Of a stretch of 64,000 nt of DNA, positions 13,963 to 34,312 are shown in pieces. Positions within the stretch are counted from its first letter, which is position 1. The number at the start of each line of letters is the position of its first letter. The stretch is from the NCBI GenBank assembly GCA_964019165.1, contig OZ025274.1, forward strand, positions 1,993,253-2,057,252, in the 5' to 3' direction. This DNA is from Mastigias papua (Eukaryota; Cnidaria; Scyphozoa; Rhizostomeae; Mastigiidae). Under the pieces are notes generated by a model. The model was not told the origin of the DNA. It saw only the letters and a list, made by a program, of their open reading frames with translations, and did no database searches. The translations under genes and the position numbers were made by a program.

Positions 13963-14655
13963 CACGCTTTTTTATAAGGAACCTACCTCAAGGCCTACTT
14001 CTAAAAGTTCCTTATTTGTAGATCTCAAATCAGCAAATTGTAGTACCAAAAGTTCCTTAATAGTTCCTTAATTTTCACTGCACATCAAGTGCCATAAAAA
14101 TAGTACAGAAACAGGAAGGAAATAAAATTCTGAATTTTGCCTATACTTGTGGCTAGAACTGAGGAGCAAAAACAAAAAGAAGGTACGAACAAAGTTTTAC
14201 AAATTCAAAAGTGAAATGCTAATCAATGAATATCATGTCTGTTCCATTAATGTCATCCAATGTAATATAATCTTCGCTTGAATCTTCATACAGAACTCGA
14301 CATTCAGCTAGCTTGGTGTTGTACCACATTATTTAACCTGTATGCCAATCATAGTAGAAGGCACGTATCTTGCGATTTATGATAGCATGGTCGTAAATAC
14401 GGTCTTTTACATTATCAACTCTTTCATTTTCATCCACATCTTCTTCAGTGTCATATTGTTCATCTTCATCGTTGTCGTCATCTTCTTAAGGAAAGGAACC
14501 GGCTTTTCTAGTTCTTGATGCTTTCAGTTATAAAAATCTTTCAAATCGAAAAGTTCCTTAGGGATTTCGCTTTTAGTAGCATAAGTTCTATAAATATTTC
14601 GGCCTTCTGCATGTAGGGTCCTTATAAATCGGTTCCTTATAAAAAGCGTGTTCTA
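13963..14655. mobile_element. R2-type element with CACGCTTTTTTATAAGGAACC ends
   Basis: The left end ACACGCTTTTTTATAAGGAA and the right end TTCCTTATAAAAAGCGTGT are inverted copies. Short internal repeats of the AAAGTTCCTTA type fill both subterminal zones. It contains a decayed coding fragment. No target duplication is convincing. The same end signature, CAC..TTTTTATAAG, recurs in other families in this window. Confidence 0.65.
14219..14488 (-). pseudogene. Decayed coding fragment inside an R2-type element
   Basis: The minus-strand frame is protein-like over about 90 codons with one in-frame stop. It has an acidic EDDDNDEDEQYDTEEDVDEN stretch, then KIRAFYYDWHTG, a stop, IMWYNTKLAECRVLYEDSSE and DYITLDDINGTD. 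The second half resembles a small Tudor/chromo-like module (W.TG.I.WYN..L.E..V.YED.S.DYI...DI.G) that I associate with transposon-borne proteins, but I cannot name the family. It ends at a TAG at 14219-14221. It lies between the inverted ends of the element at about 13963-14655, so it is probably a remnant of the autonomous parent. Confidence 0.5.
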
Positions 14656-14879
14656 TGATGTGACTCAGCAACTCTTCAGAGTGTCAGCTACACACTTTTT
14701 ATCATAAGAACATAGTCTTTACGAGAAATAATGCTCAAAATCGCTAATTAAGAAAAATTCACGAATATATGTTTAAAAACAAAAAACATTTTAAGATGAC
14801 TGTGGCTCGGCAAAAAAGTAGGCATTCTTATAAAAGAAGTGTGCATAAAACGTGAACAGTGGCTCACAGACTTGCCTCA

Positions 14880-16839
<1,960 letters not shown>

Positions 16840-17285
16840 TGCCTATAACAACATTATCTTGCTCTAAAGAGGTCTCTATTATTTTTTGCTGATAGAAAAA
16901 TTTTTCAAATTCAAAACTTCATTAGGGAGTTTTCCCTTAGTAGTTTAAGCCCTTTAAACATTCAGGCAATCTACATGTAGGTTCCTTATAAAGTGATTCC
17001 TTATAAAAAAAAATAATACTCTCATAGACTATATTCTTATTATGAAAAGTGTGTAACTGGCACTCCCAAAGAATTGCTGAGTCACATCATAGCATAAAGA
17101 TTCCCAGACTGGATACGTGAAGCTCACATTTATTTTGTTTTCTATACAGAACGCAAATAAGCAAAAAATCTAACCCTAGATGAAGCTTGGACCTTGCATT
17201 ATTCTTAAATTATTCTTACATTTCAAAGATTTCGAGCCTTGATACTCTTATAGACTAAGTTCCTATAAAGAAAAATGCATTGCTA
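16840..17285. repeat. R2/R3 fragments in tandem
   Basis: TAGGTTCCTTATAAAGTGATTCC marks an R2 end near 16980. It is followed by an R3 body (CTCATAGACTATATTCTTAT, then GAATTGCTGAGTCACATCAT, then CTTGCATTATTCTTAAAT) matching 42540-42790. Confidence 0.5.
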
Positions 17286-17345
17286 CTGAGGAAAGCATTG
17301 ACTTCCAAATAAGGCACATATACTTATTGAAAGTATATCATCAAT

Positions 17346-17616
17346 GTGGGCGAGTGGCCAAGTGGTTAGAGCGCTTGACTGCTGTGCGAAACATCGATGG
17401 TTAGAGCCGAACCCTCGGATCATAGTTGGGATGCTCGCTCACTGTCCACCCAGCAGTAAATGGGTACCTGGTGGCAACACTGGGGAAGCTAAAGGCGGCG
17501 AGGAAAGGAACTGGCCACCCTACCTCACTATGCCGGCGGCTCAGGGTAAGTGTCCCTCTAACGGGCACTCCCCCAACGTACGGAATCATACATGGGACTC
17601 ACCTTTACCTTTTATG
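17346..17616 (+). mobile_element. tRNA-derived SINE with target-site duplication
   Basis: The head GTGGGCGAGTGGCCAAGTGG (TTAGAGCGCTTGACT follows) is tRNA-Ser/Leu-like with an A box, and a degraded B box lies near 17399. A body with CAGTAAATGGGTACCTGGTGG-type sequence follows. The copy is bracketed by TCATCAAT at 17338-17345 and 17617-17624, a target-site duplication. Overlapping short frames are not genes. Confidence 0.85.
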
Positions 17617-18439
17617 TCATCAATACTATCACAAAATAACATATATACGTATTACGACTAACCATTCTAGCCTTTAGATAAATGAAATGGTTTTAATTTC
17701 TACACGCCATTAGTTTAAGTAACAGGAAAAGGCAAAAACCTACTTTCTACAACAGTGTGGATATGTGATTATGTCTTATTCTAGTGGCAAAGAGAGGCAT
17801 AAGTTCTCAGGTGTAACAAAACTTTGACGTTCAAAGCTCATTGCTTGTTATCAGAATTTCAGAAGAGAACCAACATTCCTTTGGATCCTTTGGATAATAC
17901 CGTCTAGAGTAGAAGTTTACTATAACAAGGAGAATTTTTGCGGTTGCGGCCAAAAAGTATCATAGGCTTCACACAGGAACACATGGACGATAAAAATTTA
18001 CTTATGCCTTTCCGCATATAGACTTTATCACATCATAAATAGAAACCAAATTTAGATGAGCGATTAAATACTGTATTTGCAATTTATTGTGGATGTTGCT
18101 ATAAAAATCTTCTGGAATGTGTTTAAGGAGGTGACAAGCTACAGACAAAGGATATTAAAATTTAAGACAAACTTAGGGTTAAGGCAGAAGTGAAATATGA
18201 ATACAAGAGGTATGCTTGCGCTCAGATCGGACTAAAAATAATTCACTTGGATAAAGCAGCATTAATCCAGTATTAGTAATGACTTCCGAATACCCTCGAG
18301 CTGCTCGAGACATTCTGTCTACATTCTGAAACACAAATGAATTACAAAAAGTCACCTGAGTGGATTCGCAGTTCTCACTTTCTAAAGCCAACTTGCTAGA
18401 GACAAATGTAACAAGGCATTATGGTTCGTCAGATTACGC

Positions 18440-18760
18440 ATGCCTCTCACATGAAAGTTTTTGCCCAGTACTGAAACTTTCTTAGCTTTTTCATGTCATA
18501 ACACCAAACTTTCTTAAGACGTCCATAGCAAGAATCCCCGAACTTGAGCAATGCTGCAGTGTTGCAAAATCAAACAGGCACTTGTGCGTAACAACCTAAT
18601 TGTAGGTTGATGTGCAGTAAATTTATAGATAGGAACTACGCAAACAAAACACTGACATGCATAAATTATAGTAGGAAAATCTATGCATATTATACAAAAG
18701 AAACGGTGGAATTTCGTGAAATTAGAATTCTGAATGTGTATCAACTTGTTACTTTTTTTA
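18440..18760 (-). repeat. R1 repeat, minus orientation
   Basis: Contains, inverted, the CAGTACTGAAACTTTC and CTTTTTCATG block and the CAATGCTGCAGTGTTGC segment typical of R1. No MITE is inserted here, so it serves as the empty-site comparison for 3370-3652. Confidence 0.5.
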
Positions 18761-19283
18761 GGTCAGTAATGAACTATCTATCCTAACGAATCAAGCAAGC
18801 GGCTGAAACTTCATAAGAATAGATAAAAAGCATCTAGCTAAATGGAGAAACATTGGATCAAACGTTGGACTATCAACTACTATATAGATTTAATGCGGCA
18901 AAAGCTTTAATGAACGTCGGAAAGACAAAGTTCAAGCTCAAATTCAAGATGGCATCAACTGACGAGGGCCGAACGGTCGAAGCATGTTTTGATGTATCTA
19001 AGTTTAGTGTGTCTAAAGACTATAGCACTTTTAGTGTCACTTATCAATCAAGCATTCTTTACTAGACGCCTAATGGTCAAACCAAGTAGCCAATCAGATG
19101 TAATACTTCTTAGTCAGAAGAGTCTAGATCCAGATCTGGCTACATATAATTCCTTTCGTCTTTTGGTTGATATATGATGCTTCATACACTAAAGAGTGTC
19201 GAAGGAAAAAGTATTTTAGTACTTCCTAGAACGTTTCCGTGTTTTTGTGTAATATTGAGAACGCTTTTTCTAGACTACATTAA

Positions 19284-19825
19284 TTGCAAAAATATTCTGT
19301 GGAAAACTATTCGGTGGAAAAAATAAAGGTGATGTTTCGACCATTTCGGTGATAAATTTCGGTGGAATTCGTAAAAATTCGGTGTTTCAATGAATTTTCG
19401 GCATTGTCAACTAAAACAGACAAAATTATCGAAAAACTCTCGGGTTTGGCATTTGTTTAACCGACACAGAACAAAACGGAAGTATCTTTGGCATTTGGTA
19501 TATAGTCGGCCAACGATATCAACAATAATTTATAAATTGTGAATGGGTACTCTGGTTCAATTCTTCTAATAATTGATTATCCATTCTTGGAATGTGAACA
19601 TGAAGCCATCTCATTAGAGAAATTAAGCCCCACTGAAGAAAACGTTGTAGGTCTACTTGCGTTTGTTGCAGCGCATGATCATTACAAATTGCAGCACACC
19701 GCAAGTTTATTTCAAGTTTGTCCACAGAAAGGTACTATAAGATTTTGGTGGTGAAGAATTTCGGTAAGAAACATTTTCAGTGCTCTCTCACCACCGAAAT
19801 TAAATCCCATCGAAATTTTTTGCAC
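19284..19825. mobile_element. TTAA-flanked element with TCGGTGG inverted ends
   Basis: TTAA occurs at both borders (19280-19283 and 19826-19829). The ends TTGCAAAAATATTCTGTGG and, inverted, GTGCAAAAAATTTCGATGG are related, each followed by TTCGGTGG-type repeats. TTAA duplication is typical of piggyBac and Kolobok. The inner frame at 19539-19754 has no recognisable transposase features. Confidence 0.65.
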
Positions 19826-20515
19826 TTAATGTAAGTGAACTGTAAAGATCCACCTGCATTCTAGTTAGCTACTTTCATACGGCAACGCAAGAGCAAGCTC
19901 TGGGCATGGAATGAGAAATAGAATAGGGTTGCCTTGCATCGATCAATAAAGTAAGAAATAAGAATTGCGAGGCAATACGCTCCTTCCCATACTCAAAGCC
20001 ACTACAAAACCATATGGTCTTAATCATAGAAGCTGTACCATTTGGAGTAAGTACATTACCTACTCAAATAAGGAGTTGTACATAGCTGAGAAACTTTAAA
20101 AAATGATCAAATTGTGGAAGAGTAAGTATTTTAACCACAAGTCACACTATTTAGTTCTATTTTACTATCATTTGTATTTGCTAACATAAATAGTTGACCT
20201 AAATTAACAGATTTTACTACAAATTTTATATATAAATAGTCAACTGCACATAGACGAATCATATCAACGTTTCAGTAAGACGTGAGACTGCCACACGAAG
20301 GTTCCTTCAGGTCAATATCTTTCACAGGCTATAGGAGTTCTATCAACCCACTATAAAACTGTGTAGCGTACTAGCATTAAACTTACGCAAACGCTGTGCT
20401 ACAGCAAATGGTGAGCATAATTTACTTTCATGTAGCAAATGAACAGCCTCGACTATTAATTAAAACTTAAAGGTTGGGTTGACAAACCTTGCTCGAAATC
20501 AAATGATCTTCCTCC

Positions 20516-28753
<8,238 letters not shown>

Positions 28754-28959
28754 TTTGCACTTCAAGGAACACTGAATGATTGAGAGGCAACTCGTAAAGG
28801 AGGCTGTATTAACGTAGCAGAAGACTAGGGACTAGTCCCCAAAAGCGCATGTTCTTTAACTTCATGCCTCTTTCACGACTCTGAAACCTTGGGAAAGGTA
28901 GCCTGAAGTATACATTTTGTTGGCGAGCACACAGTTTCGTGTCGATCAAGACTTAAAAC
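28754..28959. promoter_or_regulatory. Divergent MED21/RPLP2 promoter and RPLP2 5' non-coding exon
   Basis: Only about 110 bp separate the MED21 ATG (28753, minus) from a pyrimidine tract CCTCTTTC at 28867-28874. That tract resembles the 5'TOP start of ribosomal protein mRNAs. A strong donor (ACG|GTAAGT-like, GT at 28960-28961) would end an RPLP2 non-coding first exon running to 28959, and the ATG lies in the next exon at 29750. The interval has no TATA box that I trust. It holds a short palindrome, GGGACTAGTCCC, near 28832. The shared promoter and the TSS are inferences from geometry and the 5'TOP-like tract; RNA 5'-end data would settle them. Confidence 0.55.
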
Positions 28960-29749
28960 GTAAGTAAGCAAATCATGCATAACAGAAGATGATACTTTTT
29001 GCTACGTATCTATTGTTTTTGCACCAAGCTACTACATCGATGCTCAAGCACATGGAAATGAGCCTAATTTCAGACTAAATTCTTTTGATCTCAGCTTGTT
29101 GAGAGTGTTGAAAGTGAAATAAATGGTGATATAGCCGAAAAATATTGTACAATATGGTATAATGAGATTAGATGCATTGCATGAAACTAGACACTACCAT
29201 AGATTGACAAATAAGGGTTTGTGACAGACTAATGTTTTGTATCAAGCCATTGTTCAGTGAAGGCAGTCCTGAGCTACTCTACTGTGATAAAATTCTTATG
29301 GATAGCAACTTGATTTTACTGCCCCAGTAGTACCTTGTAAGCGTCCTTTCCAGACTACTATGCCTGTTTGGTTTTCCAACTCAAACTGAAAACTGGTCCT
29401 TATTACATTTTCCTTTGCTTGATATCTTTACTGGCTATGAGACTTTGATCCTACCATATTTGTCTTAGTATCACCACATTGTGCAATTCTCATATAGTGC
29501 AGTTGTATCAGGGCCATTTATCTAACTTGCATCATGTCAATGAGAATGTGTTTACTAGTAGCAATCTTTTGTTTCATCTATTCAAACATGGAATATTACA
29601 ACCCTATCCTTCAAATTGTTTCCTGTTGAAAATTGCAAAATCATAAACTATGTATGTGTGTGTGTATATATATTCATGTATTGTTTTGTATTTGCAATTA
29701 TTTGATATCCTACATTTGTTCTAGATTTCAAATCTTGTTATATTATAGA

Positions 29750-30473
29750 ATGCGTTACGTGGCCGCCTATCTCCTTGCTGTTCTTGGGGGCAACAGTAGC
29801 CCATCACCCTCCGACATTAAGGGAATTCTTGAATGTGTAGGAGTTTCCTATGATGGAGAGAAAGCTGAAACAGTATGTGGCAAATTAAAGGGAAAGGACA
29901 TCAATGAGGTACTATTGTACTTGATTTACTTTGAATCTGTTAGCACTGTGTGTTTGAAAATGATAGTTGAAACACATGTTTATTTGGCAAGTTCATAGCT
30001 TTTTCCCAAGTTTGTGAAAGTTGGTCTTATGGTGGGTAGCCTGTCTGTTTTGTTTGATACCCAGATGAGACCAGCTTGAAGTTAATGATAGGAGTTTCAT
30101 ACCAGATGAAGAATTTTTTCTTTTATAAATTCTAGTTGCAGCGAGTCCCTTGATTGGCATTACCCCAGGTGTCTAGATAATGACACATAGAGAAACAGAG
30201 TGTTGTTTTCTTCTATGTATGCATTAACAGTTATTTTATGTTGAAGTCTTTCATTCCACTGTCTCCATTTCACTAGTGCATTTGTTTTAGCTTATTGAGC
30301 TCGGCAAAGGCAAAATGGCATCCATGCCAGCTGGAGGAGCTTCTGCAGTTTCTGCAGGTGGAGCTGCTGGTGGTGGTGATGCTGGAGCTGCAGCTGAAGA
30401 TAAGAAGGAAGAAAAGAAAGAAGAAAGCGAAGAAGAATCAGATGATGATATGGGCTTTGGACTCTTTGATTAG
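29750..30473 (+). CDS. RPLP2: 60S acidic ribosomal protein P2, two coding exons, complete
   Basis: P2 forms, with P1 and P0, the lateral stalk of the large ribosomal subunit that recruits and stimulates translational GTPases in the cytoplasm. Coding exons are 29750-29908 (53 codons) and 30291-30473 (60 residues plus TAG), joined in phase 0 across a GT/AG intron, total 113 residues, the normal length. Exon 1 gives [15 protein letters not shown] and the P2 dimerisation domain (..P...DI..IL..VG). Exon 2 opens with [13 protein letters not shown], then an alanine/glycine hinge, a K/E-rich stretch and the invariant acidic tail [12 protein letters not shown]. The ATG lies two bases after an acceptor at 29747-29748, so the 5' UTR is spliced, as is common for ribosomal protein genes. 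The reading is continuous and undamaged. P1 is excluded because P1 starts differently and lacks the MRYVAAYLL start. Confidence 0.98.
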
Positions 30474-30553
30474 TTTTGGAATTAGAAAGTCAATGATAAA
30501 TTTGCCTTTGATATTGAGACTTTTTCTCTGATCTCAATTTTTCGCTCCTAGTC

Positions 30554-30559
30554 AATAAA
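30554..30559 (+). terminator. RPLP2 polyadenylation signal AATAAA
   Basis: A canonical AATAAA lies about 80 bp after the RPLP2 stop codon in GTCAATAAATTTG, a normal distance for a short ribosomal-protein 3' UTR. The cleavage site is probably 10-30 bp downstream; this is inference. Confidence 0.75.
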
Positions 30560-31587
30560 TTTGCTCAAGTGTTCCATCTTCCTTGTTATTATGTTTATGA
30601 TTGGGTTGAATTGTAGGCCTAATGATGGCATGAGCACTAAGACACTTTTGATGGGTGTCATTTTGGGTCAACTCTTTGGTCTGTTGACAGACACTATATT
30701 TATATTTATATCTATTTTTGTCACTACATGGTTGCCACAGAACCTGGAAAACCTGTATAAAGGTCCATTTTTAGGAAAGTCCATGAAAATCAGGAAATGT
30801 CAGGGAAATCTGTTGAAAAAGCATGTATGTCAAGGAAACGTCAGGGAACAATTTTCAGTTAGTGTTTGTCTAGATGGTCTGGATACCACAACCTAGTATT
30901 GTTGGTCTTCATGGTGTGGACACTTATCCATCATACCTATCACACTTTTGTCATATATTTATTACATACTGTTGTCCTGAGATGGTGAGACACTCAATGT
31001 CCATGCAGTAAATTGAGTGTGGTTGTATAGGGCGTGGTCCTCAATGGGCTTAGCCTGCTAAAATCCTCCCAGTCTATCATTGCTGACACTACCATTGTGG
31101 GTCATGGAAAAGTCAGGGGAGTTTGCTTTATTTTCTGTGGCAACTATGCACTAATACAGGCCTTTCAAAGAGTAAATTTGACCCGCGTTGCTAAGTGCGC
31201 GTATTTGATTTTTCGCGCTCACTAAACGTTCAATTGTGAAAGCTTTCCTTGGTACCTGGATGTGCATCTTTGATAGAGCTGGCTCGGCGACATGTTGAGC
31301 GTACAGACTGAGCTGCATGCGTGCCTGTACGCTTGTGCGCGATCGTCCGGGTCTCATTGAAAACCATGCACTAATAGTGAGCAACGTTTCAAGTCAAAAA
31401 CTGCTTCCATCTCACTTGTGCGATAGCAATGTTTTATATTGGAGCAGGTAGAACAATCTAGGTTGGTGAGTTGCACAGTTAAGTGCCCATTCATAGCATA
31501 TCAGTATTTCTAAAGTTGATAGTCGTTTGTATTTGTTTGCAAGCACTATGGGGTACTACCATTACGAAGAAAGAGGGAAGAAAGGAA

Positions 31588-31611
31588 GTGAAGTGAAGTG
31601 AAGTGAAGTAG
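31588..31611. repeat. (GAAGT)n microsatellite
   Basis: Five GAAGT units in a row, then a related purine-rich stretch. Confidence 0.8.
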
Positions 31612-31734
31612 GAATTAAAGTAGACTTTTTAACAAAAAGAATAATGGGGAGAGACAGGACTATATTTTGCTGTTCCAGTGATGTTCCCTTTAGACAAGGA
31701 AATTGAAGCTTTTCTTAGATAAATAGCATGTTTG

Positions 31735-32035
31735 AGAGGTGCTACCTAGATGGTTGAATGGAGAGGTGTGATTTGAGAAGTAGATGTTGGGGATTTTGTT
31801 TACTTAGTAGATCTAAGAGGTGTAAGTTAAGTGGCAGACCTGAAGTATGGGGTATAAATGGCAGAACTGAGGCATGATTTAGGAAGTATACCTGAGAGAT
31901 GTGATTTAGATGACATATATTAGAGGTGTACTTTACATGGTACACTTTTCAGATGTGATTTAGAAAGTAGATATGAAGGAATGATTTATTGGTAGACCTG
32001 AGAGATGGTTTTAACTGGTAGGCCTGAGAAGTGGG
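31735..32035. repeat. Degenerate ~26-bp minisatellite downstream of RPLP2
   Basis: About 11 diverged units of the form AGAGGTGTGATTTA..GTAGACCTG follow one another, varying from 24 to 30 bp. Units such as AGAGATGTGATTTAGATGAC and AGATGTGATTTAGAAAGTAG are clear relatives. Confidence 0.65.
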
Positions 32036-33104
32036 AGTTCGGTAATAGCTGTATGGGGTACTAAGTACAGCATATTGGTCAAATCTTCATTGGCTAATAA
32101 CCAATTCTCCCGACCATTTGCACCAACGAGAGATCACGATTTCGTAAAGAACTGGCTCTCGCAGCTAAATTAGGCCATTTTCACGAGTTTGAAGCGTTTT
32201 TACCATCCATACTAAAAAAGCTCTGCACGCTTGGTTTTTTTCTATTTTGGTGGAAATTTTTCTTGAATCATCAAGCCTCCACATTCGATTTTACGTGTTC
32301 ATGGAACCAAGATCGGATCTCATGTTTCGGATACATTCTCATTCAAAACAAAGCTAGTTATACAAAAGTAAGCACAAAACTTCACTGCAAAATACCACTG
32401 TTTCTTTGTTTATAAAAGCCACCGAGCTAGTAATGGTGAAACTTTTAACTGTGTGGAAAAGTACTAATTCCGAATATCTTTTAGGAATTACGTTTTCCAA
32501 CAGAAGCAAAATTTCCCGCCAAATTCCAAGTCGCGTAACCAGTGCCTAGTACTTTCAATACTTATCTACCTGATTCTCAGAAAATTGTGCAGCTGTGTTA
32601 CGGAGTGTTAAAAAAGAGGACGAAGTACTTAAAATGGGTTGACATAAAAGTTTTCTACACATGAAAGAACCAGGTAGAAGATAAGCATCTCGATTTAATT
32701 AAGTTAGACTTTAAAACTACCAAGACTATATGGAGTCTTATAAATATTGCTACTTCATAGGTAGCCGTTGTCAGAGAAACCAGGATGACAAAAAAGATAT
32801 TCAAAATTAGTATTTCATCAAACAGCTAAAAGCTTCACCATATCTAGTTCGTTAGCTTGTATAAATAAACAATAGTCGAATTTGAAATGAAATTTTGTGC
32901 TATAAAACTTTATAACAGCAAACAATCAAGAATTAGGAAGCCAGTTCAATTGATTTACAGCCAAAATCAACATAGATTGCCTGCTATGCTTGCGTCAAAT
33001 GTTTCATGTTTCAATGATCTTAAGTTCCTCTTCTTCTTTCATTCCAAACCGATTCGGTTGTTGGAAGCTTTTATTCGGATAATTATGATGCATTGTTGTT
33101 CCAT
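32036..33104. other. No recognisable gene
   Basis: AT-rich sequence between the minisatellite and the LINE fragment. A plus-strand frame at 32887-33279 is the reverse shadow of the LINE fragment. Confidence 0.55.
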
Positions 33105-33323
33105 TCAAAATCCTTTAATTTTTCTTCTCCATTCCAGCCTGGCTTCTGCTAATTTCAAGTTCTGTTCTATTCCCTTTTCTCCAGTCATCTCTGAAACTGT
33201 GTCTATCCATTTGCTTTTTCTCTTTCTTCTTCCAATCTTTTTGTCGCCTGATCTTATACACTCTCTTAGTACTTTATGAGCTGATCCTCTGGCCACATGA
33301 CCAAAAATTGACATTATACACAT
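33105..33323 (-). pseudogene. LINE reverse transcriptase C-terminal fragment
   Basis: A 72-codon frame reads GHVARGSAHKVLRECIRSGD, then KKIGRRKRKSKWIDTVSEM and EARLEWRRKIKGF. GHV.R...... GRPK..W.D.V and a terminal W segment is the standard tail of endonuclease/reverse-transcriptase proteins from non-LTR retrotransposons. The polymerase and endonuclease domains are absent, as expected for a 5'-truncated LINE copy. The clade is not resolvable from this part. Confidence 0.7.
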
Positions 33324-34149
33324 GATCTTTAGTTATTGCCAAAATTAAATGCAAATTCAGAACTTCGATGTTTACTTGTGTCTGTACCATATGTATGACT
33401 CTACATATGGAGTGAGAATTAAGGAACCAATAGGGAACCTCTAATACTACGATTTGCCCATATTCTCCTTTATGGTCATGAAAGTCTTTCATTTGAAATG
33501 AATCCAAAGACTCTTAGTGCAACCTTAGAACATAGTCAAGTCTCCCAACGTTTTGAATAGAGGTAAAATACTCTGAATGCCCCTCTCTTATTAATTTAAT
33601 TAGCTATCGATAGATACACTTTTGTATTTATTTTGTATGTAAATTTTAATATACTTTGTAGTTTCTTATTTGCCTGTCTGCAAAGCATGGTAGAACCCGC
33701 AATCGTGATTCATCAACTTTCATTCGACATGTCTGCACGTAACATCATTTCTACGTTTGACTTCTTACTAACCATTGCCCAATGAGTGCAACTGCCATGC
33801 TATGCATATAGGTTTACTTATGTGTTTGCAGTTTTAGTTCACTAGTTATTCGTAATCTCTACAGAGTTGCTATGTATTTCCATGCTCCCTGTGGTGTAGT
33901 CCTGTAGTTTGTTGTTTGTAAATTATATGCGAATAAAGAAAAAAAATTTGCCCGTTGGGGGCTCAAAAATAAGGAACTTTTTTAACTAGGCCTTGAGCCA
34001 GGCTCCTTATAACAAAAGCGTACAATAGAAGTAGAAACATTACTTTGCGCACATAGTTAGCATCTTTCGAAAATTTGTCCTCTCATTTTGTCTGTCCTTT
34101 CTAGTCTTTCTTGGAGCGTTCCTTGTCTTTTGAGATAGAACAAAATCTG

Positions 34150-34312
34150 CACACTGTTTTATAAAAGTATCTAAGTTTTCAATGAGCCCCTATATTCTTA
34201 AAAATCTTTATTCTGAGCCTAAGAATATTCTTAGATTATCCGTAACTTTTAGCGATTTTGAGCATTAGTTCTTTTATAGACTCAGTTCTTGTAATAAATA
34301 GTGGTGTTAAGA
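34150..34312. repeat. Short R3-type fragment
   Basis: Begins CACACTGTTTTATAAAAGTA and contains TTAGCGATTTTGAGCATTAG, as in the copy at 42530. It ends in CTTGTAATAAATAGTGGTG. Confidence 0.45.

Noticed and set aside
18179..18391. Possible exon after TTGTGTTTCAG on the minus strand
   Set aside because: A good acceptor precedes it, but MED21 is already complete at 20516 and the peptide has no recognisable family.
30735..30860. Repeated GTCAGGGAAA-like motifs, also at 39600-39980
   Set aside because: Too degenerate and without borders to call an element from this window.
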